A program made the translations under genes and the position numbers. DNA of 64,000 nucleotides from the NCBI GenBank assembly GCA_040218815.1, contig JAVJQS010000015.1, positions 309,331 to 373,330 on the forward strand, written 5' to 3'. Below the pieces are notes generated by a model, which was not told where the DNA came from, did not search any database, and worked only from the letters and a program-made list of their open reading frames with translations. Below are positions 42,325 through 50,195 of the stretch, one piece after another. The stretch's first letter is position 1; every line of letters begins with the position of its first letter. The DNA comes from JAVJQS01 sp040218815. GTDB taxonomy: Bacteria > Bacteroidota > Bacteroidia > Flavobacteriales_E > Vicingaceae.

Positions 42325-43788
42325 ATGTCAACAGCAGTAGCCAATTTGGAGCCCAATGAGATTTGGAAAAATTTTGCCAATTTAAACGAAGTGCCCCGTC
42401 CTTCTAAAAAAGAGGAACGCGTGATTGCTTTTATGCAAGATTTCGGGAAATCATTAGGCTTAGAAACCCTAACCGATAAAACTGGCAATGTGTTGATTAA
42501 GAAGCCGGCCTCAGCAGGAATGGAAGACCGAAAAAAAATTGTGTTGCAAAGTCACTTAGACATGGTGCACCAAAAAAATAACGATACGGTATTTGATTTT
42601 GACAAAGAAGGGATACGCATGTTTATTGAGGGTGATTGGGTGAAGGCTGAAGGCACTACTTTGGGTGCAGACAATGGAATTGGTGTTGCTACAATAATGG
42701 GACTTTTAGAATCAACAACCATTGCACATCCAGCTTTTGAAGCCTTATTTACAGTAGATGAAGAAACGGGGATGACTGGTGCATTTGGAATAGAGCCGAA
42801 TTTTTTGGAAGGCGATATCTTACTGAACTTAGATACTGAAGATGATGACGAACTTACCATTGGATGTGCCGGAGGAGTTAATGTTAATGCACATAAAGAA
42901 TTTAAAGAGGAAGCAGTTCCTGCTGATTATGCCACTTTTGAGTTCAAAATAAAGGGGCTATCAGGTGGCCATTCTGGAATGGAAATTCATAAAGGCTTGG
43001 GAAATGCCAATAAATTAATGAATCGACTGATTTATCAACTTTCAACTGAAATTGAACTTGGAATTCAACAAATTGAGGGCGGTGGATTACGCAACGCCAT
43101 TCCACGTGAGTCGAACGCGATAGTTGCCATTCCAGCATCATCAGAAGAAAAGTTTACCAGTATTTGTAATAGCTTTAAAAAAGATATTGCTGATGAATAT
43201 AAACTTACCGACCCTAAGTTAAGCTTCGACTATAAATCAGTTGAAGGAACTGGAAAAATGCTCAGTCCTTCAGATAGTAAAAGTATAACTCAAGCTATTT
43301 ATGCCGTTCCAAATGGAATCATTCGCATGAGTCCATCGATGGAGGACACCGTGCAAACTTCAAATAATTTATCTCAAGTGATCTTGGAAAATGGAAAGTT
43401 GAGTTGTTTGTGCTTGTGCAGGAGTGCAGTAGATTCTGAAAAAGAAGATGCGGTGAGAGCCATTCAATCAGCTTTCACAATTATTGATGCTGACTTTAGC
43501 ACTGATGGTGATTATCCAGGATGGACCCCACAACCACAATCTGATATTGTAGAGTTAATGAACACTATTTATCAAGAAAAATTTAATGAAAAGCCACGTA
43601 TTATGGCTGGTCATGGTGGATTAGAATGCGGAATTATAGGGAGCAATTATCCAGACTTAGATATGGTTTCTTTTGGTCCAATTATCCGCGGACCCCATTC
43701 GCCAGATGAAAAGGTTAAAATTAGTTCGGTGCAAAAATTTTGGGATTTTTTATTAGAGACCTTAAAACAAATTCCAAGTAAAAATTAA
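42325..43788 (+). CDS. pepD: Aminoacyl-histidine dipeptidase (PepD, M20 family)
   Basis: A 487-residue cytosolic zinc peptidase that hydrolyses dipeptides such as beta-alanyl-histidine (carnosine). Motifs in order: SHLDMVHQ (near residue 80, first metal His-Asp), TTLGADNGIGVA (near 110, bridging Asp), TVDEETGMTGAFG (near 142, the catalytic Glu and metal Glu), LNLDTED (near 168), and MAGHGGLECGII with the last metal ligands. The start is the ATG before STAVANLEPNEIWKNF, which is where family homology begins. First gene of the mqnB-mqnD-hldD run. Confidence 0.93.
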   Translation: MSTAVANLEPNEIWKNFANLNEVPRPSKKEERVIAFMQDFGKSLGLETLTDKTGNVLIKKPASAGMEDRKKIVLQSHLDMVHQKNNDTVFDFDKEGIRMFIEGDWVKAEGTTLGADNGIGVATIMGLLESTTIAHPAFEALFTVDEETGMTGAFGIEPNFLEGDILLNLDTEDDDELTIGCAGGVNVNAHKEFKEEAVPADYATFEFKIKGLSGGHSGMEIHKGLGNANKLMNRLIYQLSTEIELGIQQIEGGGLRNAIPRESNAIVAIPASSEEKFTSICNSFKKDIADEYKLTDPKLSFDYKSVEGTGKMLSPSDSKSITQAIYAVPNGIIRMSPSMEDTVQTSNNLSQVILENGKLSCLCLCRSAVDSEKEDAVRAIQSAFTIIDADFSTDGDYPGWTPQPQSDIVELMNTIYQEKFNEKPRIMAGHGGLECGIIGSNYPDLDMVSFGPIIRGPHSPDEKVKISSVQKFWDFLLETLKQIPSKN

Positions 43789-43791
43789 AGC

Positions 43792-44451
43792 GTGAATATT
43801 TTACTGGTTGCAGCCACACAAAAAGAAGTAGAGCCTTTATTAGCAAGGATTTCTTGGAAAGACAATAAGTCTGTTCATGAAAGCAATAACCATCAATTAA
43901 CGCTTTTAAAAACTGGGGTTGGAATGGTTTCAACTGCCCTTTCGATGGGCGCTAAACTAGCCAATGAACAATATGATTTAGCAATAAATTTAGGCATTGC
44001 GGGTGCTTTTGATCGAAGTTTAGCACTTGGGGAGGTGGTGGAGGTTACAGCTGACCAGTTTTCTGAATTGGGGGCTGAGAATGGAGGAGATTTATTGGAT
44101 TTAAAAGATCTTGGAATGGCAAAGCCTCAAGAGTTTAGGTTTGAGAGTAAATTAAATAATATTCCCCGCTTAACGATTAATCATAAATTGAAGACTGTTC
44201 GTGCAATAACAGTAAATACTGTGCATGGGAATGAAGCTTCAATAGCGTCGATAAAAAGGCGCTTGAATCCACAGCTTGAAAGTATGGAAGGAGCAGCTTT
44301 TTTTAAGGCTTGTAATAAATTTAGTACCAATTCACTTCAGCTTAGGGCCATTTCAAATTATGTAGAAAAACGAAATAGAAGTAATTGGAAAATTGATTTA
44401 GCCATTGATAACTTAGCCAATGAAACAATTGCCATTTTAAAGCAACTCTAA
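43792..44451 (+). CDS. mqnB: Futalosine hydrolase MqnB
   Basis: A 219-residue nucleoside phosphorylase-fold enzyme that releases the base from futalosine or aminofutalosine. MNILLVAATQKEVEPLL is the N-terminus. KTGVGMVSTALSMG and NLGIAGAFDRSLALGEVV are substrate-binding motifs, and PQLESMEGAAFFKAC contains the ribose-binding Met-Glu pair. Together with the adjacent mqnD this identifies it rather than MTA/SAH nucleosidase. It starts with GTG, 3 nt after pepD, and its stop overlaps the mqnD start. Confidence 0.88.
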   Translation: MNILLVAATQKEVEPLLARISWKDNKSVHESNNHQLTLLKTGVGMVSTALSMGAKLANEQYDLAINLGIAGAFDRSLALGEVVEVTADQFSELGAENGGDLLDLKDLGMAKPQEFRFESKLNNIPRLTINHKLKTVRAITVNTVHGNEASIASIKRRLNPQLESMEGAAFFKACNKFSTNSLQLRAISNYVEKRNRSNWKIDLAIDNLANETIAILKQL

Positions 44452-45281
44452 TGAAGAAGTTAAGCTTAGGATTTTCTCCTTGCCCAAATGATACTTTTAT
44501 TTTCGATGCGTTGGTTCATCAAAAAATTGATACTGAGGGGCTAGACTTTGAAGTGCATTTAGGGGATGTGGAGGAGTTAAATGAAAAGGCCTTTAAACAA
44601 GAATTGGACATTACTAAGCTAAGCTATCACGCCATGGCTTTTTGTTTAGATAATTACCAACTTCTAAATAGTGGAAGTGCTTTAGGTAAGGGTGTAGGTC
44701 CATTGCTAATTGCAAAAAAACAACTTTCAAAAGAAGAAATTAATACTGCCAACATTGCTATTCCTGGCAAATTTACTACTGCCAATTTTTTACTTTCCAT
44801 CGCTTTCCCTGAAGCCCAAAACAAAAAGGAATTATTGTTTTCAGATATAGAGTCAGCAGTGTTAACTAATGAAGTAGACGCTGGCTTAATCATTCATGAA
44901 AACCGATTTACCTACCAAGATAAAGGCTTAGTCAAATTAATGGATTTGGGTGATTTTTGGGAAAATCATTCCGGAGGCTTAATACCTCTAGGCGGTATTG
45001 TCATAAAAAGAGGACTGAATGACGAGTTGAAGCAAAAGGTAGATCGACTAATAAATAAGAGCATCCAATATGCATTTGAAAACAATGGAGCGACAAGTAG
45101 TTATGTCAAAGAAAATGCCCAAGAGATGGCGCTTGATGTAATTCAAAAACACATTGATTTGTATGTCAATCAATATTCTTTAGATTTGGGAGTTGAAGGA
45201 CGAAAAGCAGTTAAAAATTTATTTCAAGCGGCAATTGATAAAAAACTAGTAAATAAAATTACCACACCAATATTTGTATAA
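44451..45281 (+). CDS. mqnD: 1,4-dihydroxy-6-naphthoate synthase MqnD
   Basis: A 276-residue enzyme of the MqnA/MqnD family that turns cyclic dehypoxanthine futalosine into 1,4-dihydroxy-6-naphthoate. LSLGFSPCPNDTFIFDALVH (residues 4-23) is the family signature. KLSYHAMAFCLDNY (near residue 56), the GPLLIAKK and PGKFTTANFLL segments and GLIIHENRFTY follow. LIPLGGIVIKRGL is conserved in MqnD. It overlaps mqnB by one nucleotide and hldD by one nucleotide. Confidence 0.93.
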   Translation: MKKLSLGFSPCPNDTFIFDALVHQKIDTEGLDFEVHLGDVEELNEKAFKQELDITKLSYHAMAFCLDNYQLLNSGSALGKGVGPLLIAKKQLSKEEINTANIAIPGKFTTANFLLSIAFPEAQNKKELLFSDIESAVLTNEVDAGLIIHENRFTYQDKGLVKLMDLGDFWENHSGGLIPLGGIVIKRGLNDELKQKVDRLINKSIQYAFENNGATSSYVKENAQEMALDVIQKHIDLYVNQYSLDLGVEGRKAVKNLFQAAIDKKLVNKITTPIFV

Positions 45282-46246
45282 TGATAGTAATAACGGGAGC
45301 AGCAGGATTTATAGGAAGCTTTTTAACGGGATTCTTGAATCACAAAGGAATTGAGAATTTAATTTTAGTTGATGAATTTAGTTTTCCAGAAAAAAATAAA
45401 AACTTAGAAGGGAAAAAGTTTAAAAATAAAGTTGAAAGAAGCACTTTTATTGATTGGTTAGAAGAAAACGCGACTGAAGTAAAGTTTGTTTACCACCTCG
45501 GTGCTCGGACAGATACTACAGAGTTTGACCAACAAATTTTTGATGAGTTAAATTTGAACTATTCAAAGGCAGTGTGGAACTTATGCACCAGCAATCAAAT
45601 CCCTTTACTTTATGCTTCTTCAGGAGCCACTTATGGGCTTGGTGAAATGGGATATAGTGATTCACATGATATAGTCGATCAATTAAAGCCATTGAACCCT
45701 TACGGTGAGTCAAAAAATGACTTTGATAAGTGGGTGTTAACCCAAGAGAAAACACCGCCTAACTGGTATGGAGTTAAGTTTTTTAATGTTTATGGTCCAA
45801 ATGAATTCCATAAAGGAAGAATGGCCTCTGTTGTTTTTCATGCATTTAATCAAATTAAGGAAACTGGTAAGATGAAACTCTTCCAATCGCATAATCCAGC
45901 GTATAGAGATGGAGAGCAGCAACGTGATTTTATTTACGTTTGGGATCTAGTAAATATATGTCATTGGTTAGAGGAAAATAGACCAAAAGATGGCTTGTAT
46001 AATATTGGAACTGGTGAAGCCAGAACATTTTTAGACTTAGTAGAAGCAACTTTTACTGCTATAGGTAAGCCCGCTGACATAAGTTATATTCCAACTCCAG
46101 AAGATATTCGAGATAAATATCAATATTACACTGAAGCAGACATGAGTAAGCTGAGAAAAGCTGGTTACAATCATCGTTTTCACACCTTAGAAGAAGGCGT
46201 TTCAGATTATGTAACAAACTATTTAGAAGGGCATCAGTATTATTAA
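45281..46246 (+). CDS. hldD: ADP-glyceromanno-heptose 6-epimerase
   Basis: A 321-residue short-chain dehydrogenase/epimerase making ADP-L-glycero-D-manno-heptose for the lipopolysaccharide core. GAAGFIGSFLTGFL at residues 6-19 binds NADP. YHLGARTDTTE near residue 71 is the HldD-type segment. The catalytic YGESKNDFDKWV (Tyr-xxx-Lys) is near 140. FFNVYGPNEFHKGRMASVVFHAF separates it from GalE. It overlaps mqnD by one base, so menaquinone and LPS genes share a transcript. Confidence 0.93.
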   Translation: MIVITGAAGFIGSFLTGFLNHKGIENLILVDEFSFPEKNKNLEGKKFKNKVERSTFIDWLEENATEVKFVYHLGARTDTTEFDQQIFDELNLNYSKAVWNLCTSNQIPLLYASSGATYGLGEMGYSDSHDIVDQLKPLNPYGESKNDFDKWVLTQEKTPPNWYGVKFFNVYGPNEFHKGRMASVVFHAFNQIKETGKMKLFQSHNPAYRDGEQQRDFIYVWDLVNICHWLEENRPKDGLYNIGTGEARTFLDLVEATFTAIGKPADISYIPTPEDIRDKYQYYTEADMSKLRKAGYNHRFHTLEEGVSDYVTNYLEGHQYY

Positions 46247-48016
46247 ATGAAGCAGAAAGGCGCCCAGCTATTTTCTCTTTTACTGCACAGTTCATTTGCT
46301 GTGCTATTTATTTTAGCTATTCTTCTTTTCAAAGAAAGGCTATTTGCTGATGCCTCCTATTACTTTTTTCATGCTATCAATTCTGGTAGTTTTCATGTTG
46401 AACATGGTAGAATTGTACTAGGCATTTCTCAAGTTTTGCCCTTAATCGGATATTACCTTGGTTTGCCCTTGAAATATTTAATGGTGTTAGGCTCTTTGGG
46501 ACATGAGGTATTTTATTATGCCATTTGTCTATTTCTACTTTATAAATTAAAAGATAAGGCCGGGGCAATCGCCGTTTTGCTAATTCATGTTATTGGACAA
46601 CTGTGGTTATACTATAGTCCTATGCTTGAAATATGTTATGGCTCTGCTTTAGCAGTATTATTCTATGCCTTATTAAAGTCAGGGAAGTATAAGGATGATA
46701 AATGGTTTATTTTTTTACTACTCGTCCAATGGTTTGCCATGAGCAGCCATCCAGAGAATTATGTATTAATTTTATTTGCATTAGTATTTGATTACTTGAA
46801 TAGAGGGGTTCAGAAAAAAATACATCTTTCGTCCATTCTTTTTCTTAGTGTTGCAATTCTTGTGGAATGGCTATCATTTAGCGCCTATGAATTAAATCAT
46901 GTCAATCATACGTTAAGCAGTGGGTCAACTTGGTTGAATGTCTTTCAGCCTGACTATGCAAAAGATTTATTGGAATTATTTCTCCGTTTCTTTCCAGAGG
47001 TGTTATTATTTTTATTGCTCTCAACTATTGTAAGTGTATACAAGAAACGTTATTTCATAAGTGTTCTGCCAATAGCATCAGCGGTATTTATCATCTTGGT
47101 TATTAACCAGAAAACTATAGCTATAGATTTTGGTCGATACTTAGAGTCGATGTATAATCCGCTTGTATTTTTGGCAGTAGTTCCTTTTGTTTATCAAATT
47201 TATCAGCACTTTTCAAAAAAATGGTTAGGAACAATTAGTGTGATACTATTTATTATCGTCGGTATTCGTATTGCTTGGATTTGGAGCTATGGCAAGCCTT
47301 TAAGGCAGCGAGTGAATCAGCTAGAACAGATTGTAGACCATGCACAGTACCAATCGAATACTAACTTCCTGATCAATAATGAGAATTACTCCAAGCCTTA
47401 TTCTTACATTAATTGGGCACAGCCGATTGAAAGTTTGCTCTTTTCAGCTATGGATGGAAAAGATGCTACCGTCAGTGTACCGAGCACAGAAGACTATAAA
47501 TATGACAATAACGCTAAAGAATTAACTGACTCACTTTTTATCTTCAGAAGATTTGAAATAGAGCCACTTAGCTTTCTTAATCCAAAGTTTTTTAGCTTGC
47601 GAAACAAGCCCTACAAAGCGCTAAATACAAATGGATCGACTGATTTTCCTGAAGAAATAAAAGCCAATTTAAGTGTCAACTTAATTAAAAACATTCAAGC
47701 CTTAAACTTTAAAAGAGGAGATACCTTATTCCAAGCTGTACAGCTAATCAATAATAGTAAGTTTCTCATACCATCAGCATACCAATCTCAAGTTTTTATA
47801 GCTTATCATTGGTATAAAGATGGGGAACTATATCATTGGGATGGCCAAAGAACATTGTTGGAAGTTGATCTAAACCCCAACACTGAATATATTCAAGATA
47901 TTCAATTAGTTATACCAATTGAAACAGGAATTTATGAGCTTACCCCAGATATTGTGATTGAAGGAAAAAGATGGTTAGGTTTAAATAAATCCTACCAAAT
48001 TCAAGTGACTATATAG
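46247..48016 (+). CDS. Large polytopic membrane protein, unknown function
   Basis: A 589-residue protein with about ten hydrophobic helices in the first 350 residues and a soluble C-terminal domain of about 240 residues with a beta-sandwich pattern (FIAYHWYKDGELYHWDGQRT and VDLNPNTEYIQDIQLVIP). An acidic residue after the first helix (LFADASYYFFHAIN) resembles the catalytic loop of GT-C glycosyltransferases, but the match is loose. It starts directly after the hldD stop, which suggests a role in the envelope. I do not recognise a named family. Confidence 0.7.
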   Translation: MKQKGAQLFSLLLHSSFAVLFILAILLFKERLFADASYYFFHAINSGSFHVEHGRIVLGISQVLPLIGYYLGLPLKYLMVLGSLGHEVFYYAICLFLLYKLKDKAGAIAVLLIHVIGQLWLYYSPMLEICYGSALAVLFYALLKSGKYKDDKWFIFLLLVQWFAMSSHPENYVLILFALVFDYLNRGVQKKIHLSSILFLSVAILVEWLSFSAYELNHVNHTLSSGSTWLNVFQPDYAKDLLELFLRFFPEVLLFLLLSTIVSVYKKRYFISVLPIASAVFIILVINQKTIAIDFGRYLESMYNPLVFLAVVPFVYQIYQHFSKKWLGTISVILFIIVGIRIAWIWSYGKPLRQRVNQLEQIVDHAQYQSNTNFLINNENYSKPYSYINWAQPIESLLFSAMDGKDATVSVPSTEDYKYDNNAKELTDSLFIFRRFEIEPLSFLNPKFFSLRNKPYKALNTNGSTDFPEEIKANLSVNLIKNIQALNFKRGDTLFQAVQLINNSKFLIPSAYQSQVFIAYHWYKDGELYHWDGQRTLLEVDLNPNTEYIQDIQLVIPIETGIYELTPDIVIEGKRWLGLNKSYQIQVTI

Positions 48017-48713
48017 CATATTTGATAATACAATAGATGGCTTTTAGTCCATCTTTCCAGCCAATTTTTTTGCCATCGTCATAGCTTCTACCAATATACC
48101 TAATAGGAACTTCACCGAACTTCACGCCTTTCATTTTAGCCAATTTTGCAGTGATTTCTGGTTCAAAACCAAATCGCATTTCTTTCAACTCAATTTTTTT
48201 TGCTAAATCGCTGCGAATAAGTTTATAACATGTTTCCATATCACTTATGTTGAGCCGCGTAAAAAGATTGGAAAGCGCTGTTAAAAATCGATTGGCATAG
48301 TAGGCTGGGTTTTTAATGATATTATCATTAGCTAAAAATCGGGAGCCATAAACCACATCGAGCTTCTCATTAAGCAGTTTTTCTAGTAGCTTGTTGATGT
48401 CTTTTGGGTCTAGTTCTAAGTCGGCGTCCTGAGGGATTAAAAACTCTCCAGTTGTCAATGAAATGCCCTTTTGAATGGCTGCGCCTTTGCCGAGATTTTT
48501 AACTTGTTGATGTAGTTTTATGTCTTGCTCATGGTGATTTTCAATAAACTGACTCACTATTGCTGCCGTGCTATCCGAGGAGTAATCATCAATCACTAAA
48601 ATTTCTTTTTCAATATTTTGAACTAGCGTTAAATTAACAAGCTGATGGAGTACTTCTTTAATGGTTTTTTCCTCATTAAAGGCAGGAATAATGATGCTGA
48701 GTTTTTTTAGCAA
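48009..48713 (-). CDS. Family 2 glycosyltransferase (DPM1-like)
   Basis: A 234-residue GT-A enzyme. LSIIIPAFNEEKTIKEVL at residues 5-22 is the nucleotide-sugar start. LVIDDYSSDST near residue 40, NLGKGAAIQKGI near 74 and the metal-binding DAD motif in IPQDADLELDPKDI near 94 follow. ETCYKLIRSDLAKKI is typical of polyprenyl-phosphate mannosyl or glucosyl transferases. No C-terminal membrane domain is present. The start codon is TTG, as no ATG precedes the motif. The acceptor is probably a polyprenyl phosphate. Confidence 0.88.
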   Translation of the reverse strand: MLKKLSIIIPAFNEEKTIKEVLHQLVNLTLVQNIEKEILVIDDYSSDSTAAIVSQFIENHHEQDIKLHQQVKNLGKGAAIQKGISLTTGEFLIPQDADLELDPKDINKLLEKLLNEKLDVVYGSRFLANDNIIKNPAYYANRFLTALSNLFTRLNISDMETCYKLIRSDLAKKIELKEMRFGFEPEITAKLAKMKGVKFGEVPIRYIGRSYDDGKKIGWKDGLKAIYCIIKYAI

Positions 48714-48723
48714 TTGGAGAGGA

Positions 48724-49050
48724 TTACAATTCGGTTTTTAAGTCAATTAAAAAGGTCCTTATCTTTTTTAAGGACAGTAACATTTCGGCTTGATCTAGTT
48801 GATCGTCTTTATTCTCTTTTAATTTCTTTTTTGCACCATCAAGGGTATAACCTCTTTCTTTGACAAGATTGTAAATTAAATGCAAATTATCTACATCACT
48901 CTTAGTGAAAAGGCGGTTACCTTTTTTGTTTTTATGCGGTTTAAGAATTGAAAACTCTTTCTCCCAAAACCTTATTAAGGAAGTGTTCACATTAAACATT
49001 CGGCTTACCTCACCGATAGAATAATAAATTTTTGAAGAGGTATTTTCCAC
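48724..49050 (-). CDS. MerR family transcriptional regulator (short)
   Basis: A 108-residue protein with a winged-helix MerR domain: YYSIGEVSRMFNVNTSLIRFWEKEFSILKPHKNKKGNRLFTKSDVDNL over residues 9 to 56. The C-terminal part is a short helical dimerisation segment without a ligand-binding domain or metal-binding cysteines. This type is highly conserved next to M23 and alaS in Bacteroidota. Its targets are unknown. It starts with GTG and follows the M23 gene by 36 nt. Confidence 0.9.
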   Translation of the reverse strand: MENTSSKIYYSIGEVSRMFNVNTSLIRFWEKEFSILKPHKNKKGNRLFTKSDVDNLHLIYNLVKERGYTLDGAKKKLKENKDDQLDQAEMLLSLKKIRTFLIDLKTEL

Positions 49051-49086
49051 AATTAATTTTGCCCCTAAGTTAAATGAAAATTGAGA

Positions 49087-50058
49087 TTAATCGAAAGATT
49101 GAGTCGGTTGAGAAGCAAATTCAATCATCTGCTCATATTCAGCAGGAGTAAGATCATTAAAGTAATAATTGATAGGATTCACCTTATTATCATCTTTAAT
49201 CACTTCATAATGCAAGTGAGGCGCTACAGATGTTCCAGTGTTTCCAACATACCCAATAACTTGTCCTCTTTTTACCTCTTCACCTTGGCGAACATTGAAT
49301 TCACTCATATGACCATAAAGAGTAATGTAGCCATAGCCGTGATCAATTAATACGTGATTGCCATAACCACGTCGACTTTTTTCAACTACAATTACTTTGC
49401 CCTCTCCAGTAGCATAAATTTCTGTGCCTTTTTCAGCGGAAAAATCCATTCCCGTATGCATTTTTCTCCTTTTATAAATTGGATGCATGCGCATTCCATA
49501 CCCCGACGCCATGCGCTTCAAATCTTTATTTGCTACTGGTTGGATGGCAGGTATTGAGGCTAACATTTTTTCTTTTGTTATCGCCATATTGTACACTTCG
49601 TCATAAGACTTAGATTGGATGTACAACTGTTTTGTGATTTTATCGAGTTTTGAAGAGCTTTCAATAATTAAGTCGGAATTTTTATAACCTTCGAGGTTTT
49701 TATAACGATTCACCCCACCAAATCCAGCTTCTCTAATTTCCTTTGGAATAGGTTCTGCTTCAAAAATGGTACGATAAATTTCATCATCTCTGCGTTCTAT
49801 GTCTTCTAACACTGCAGATACCTGATCCATTCTTTTATCCAATAATTCATACTGTGCTTTCAACTGACTGTTCTCTCTTTTAAGTAATTTTTCTTTTGGA
49901 GAATCAATCACTTTGCTCACCCCTAAATAGATAATAACTCCCAAAAAAGCACTCGATATCAAGAAGGTAGTTGCCTTTAAAAGGCGTTGCTTCCAATCAA
50001 GCTCAATTTTTTCGTAACTGAGTGTTCTTGTATTAAATCTATATTTAAGACGAGCCAA
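49087..50058 (-). CDS. M23 family (LytM) cell-wall peptidase, membrane-anchored
   Basis: A 323-residue protein with a short cytosolic N-terminus (MARLKYRFNTRTLSYEKIE), one transmembrane helix at about 29-49, a coiled coil (SPKEKLLKRENSQLKAQYELLDKRMDQVSAVLEDIERR) and a C-terminal LytM domain. The zinc motifs are HTGMDFSAEKGTEI and HLHYEV, with GYGNHVLIDHGYG between. It should act on peptidoglycan cross-links or activate another hydrolase. The start is TTG, supported by the family's usual MAxxKY N-terminus. Confidence 0.92.
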   Translation of the reverse strand: MARLKYRFNTRTLSYEKIELDWKQRLLKATTFLISSAFLGVIIYLGVSKVIDSPKEKLLKRENSQLKAQYELLDKRMDQVSAVLEDIERRDDEIYRTIFEAEPIPKEIREAGFGGVNRYKNLEGYKNSDLIIESSSKLDKITKQLYIQSKSYDEVYNMAITKEKMLASIPAIQPVANKDLKRMASGYGMRMHPIYKRRKMHTGMDFSAEKGTEIYATGEGKVIVVEKSRRGYGNHVLIDHGYGYITLYGHMSEFNVRQGEEVKRGQVIGYVGNTGTSVAPHLHYEVIKDDNKVNPINYYFNDLTPAEYEQMIEFASQPTQSFD

Positions 50059-50195
50059 TTTTCTTTTTTTTAATAGTTAAATTTGCCAGCTTTTAACTGC
50101 TACAAACATAAGGGTTTCGAATTTTTAATCCTAATTGCAAATATGTTTTGTACATGTTAATTAACGTTATCTATAAGTAAAAGTTTTCAACAGCA

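Noticed and set aside
45281..46246. UDP-glucose 4-epimerase
   Set aside because: The YHLGARTDTTE and NVYGPNEFHKGRMASV segments are those of HldD, not GalE.
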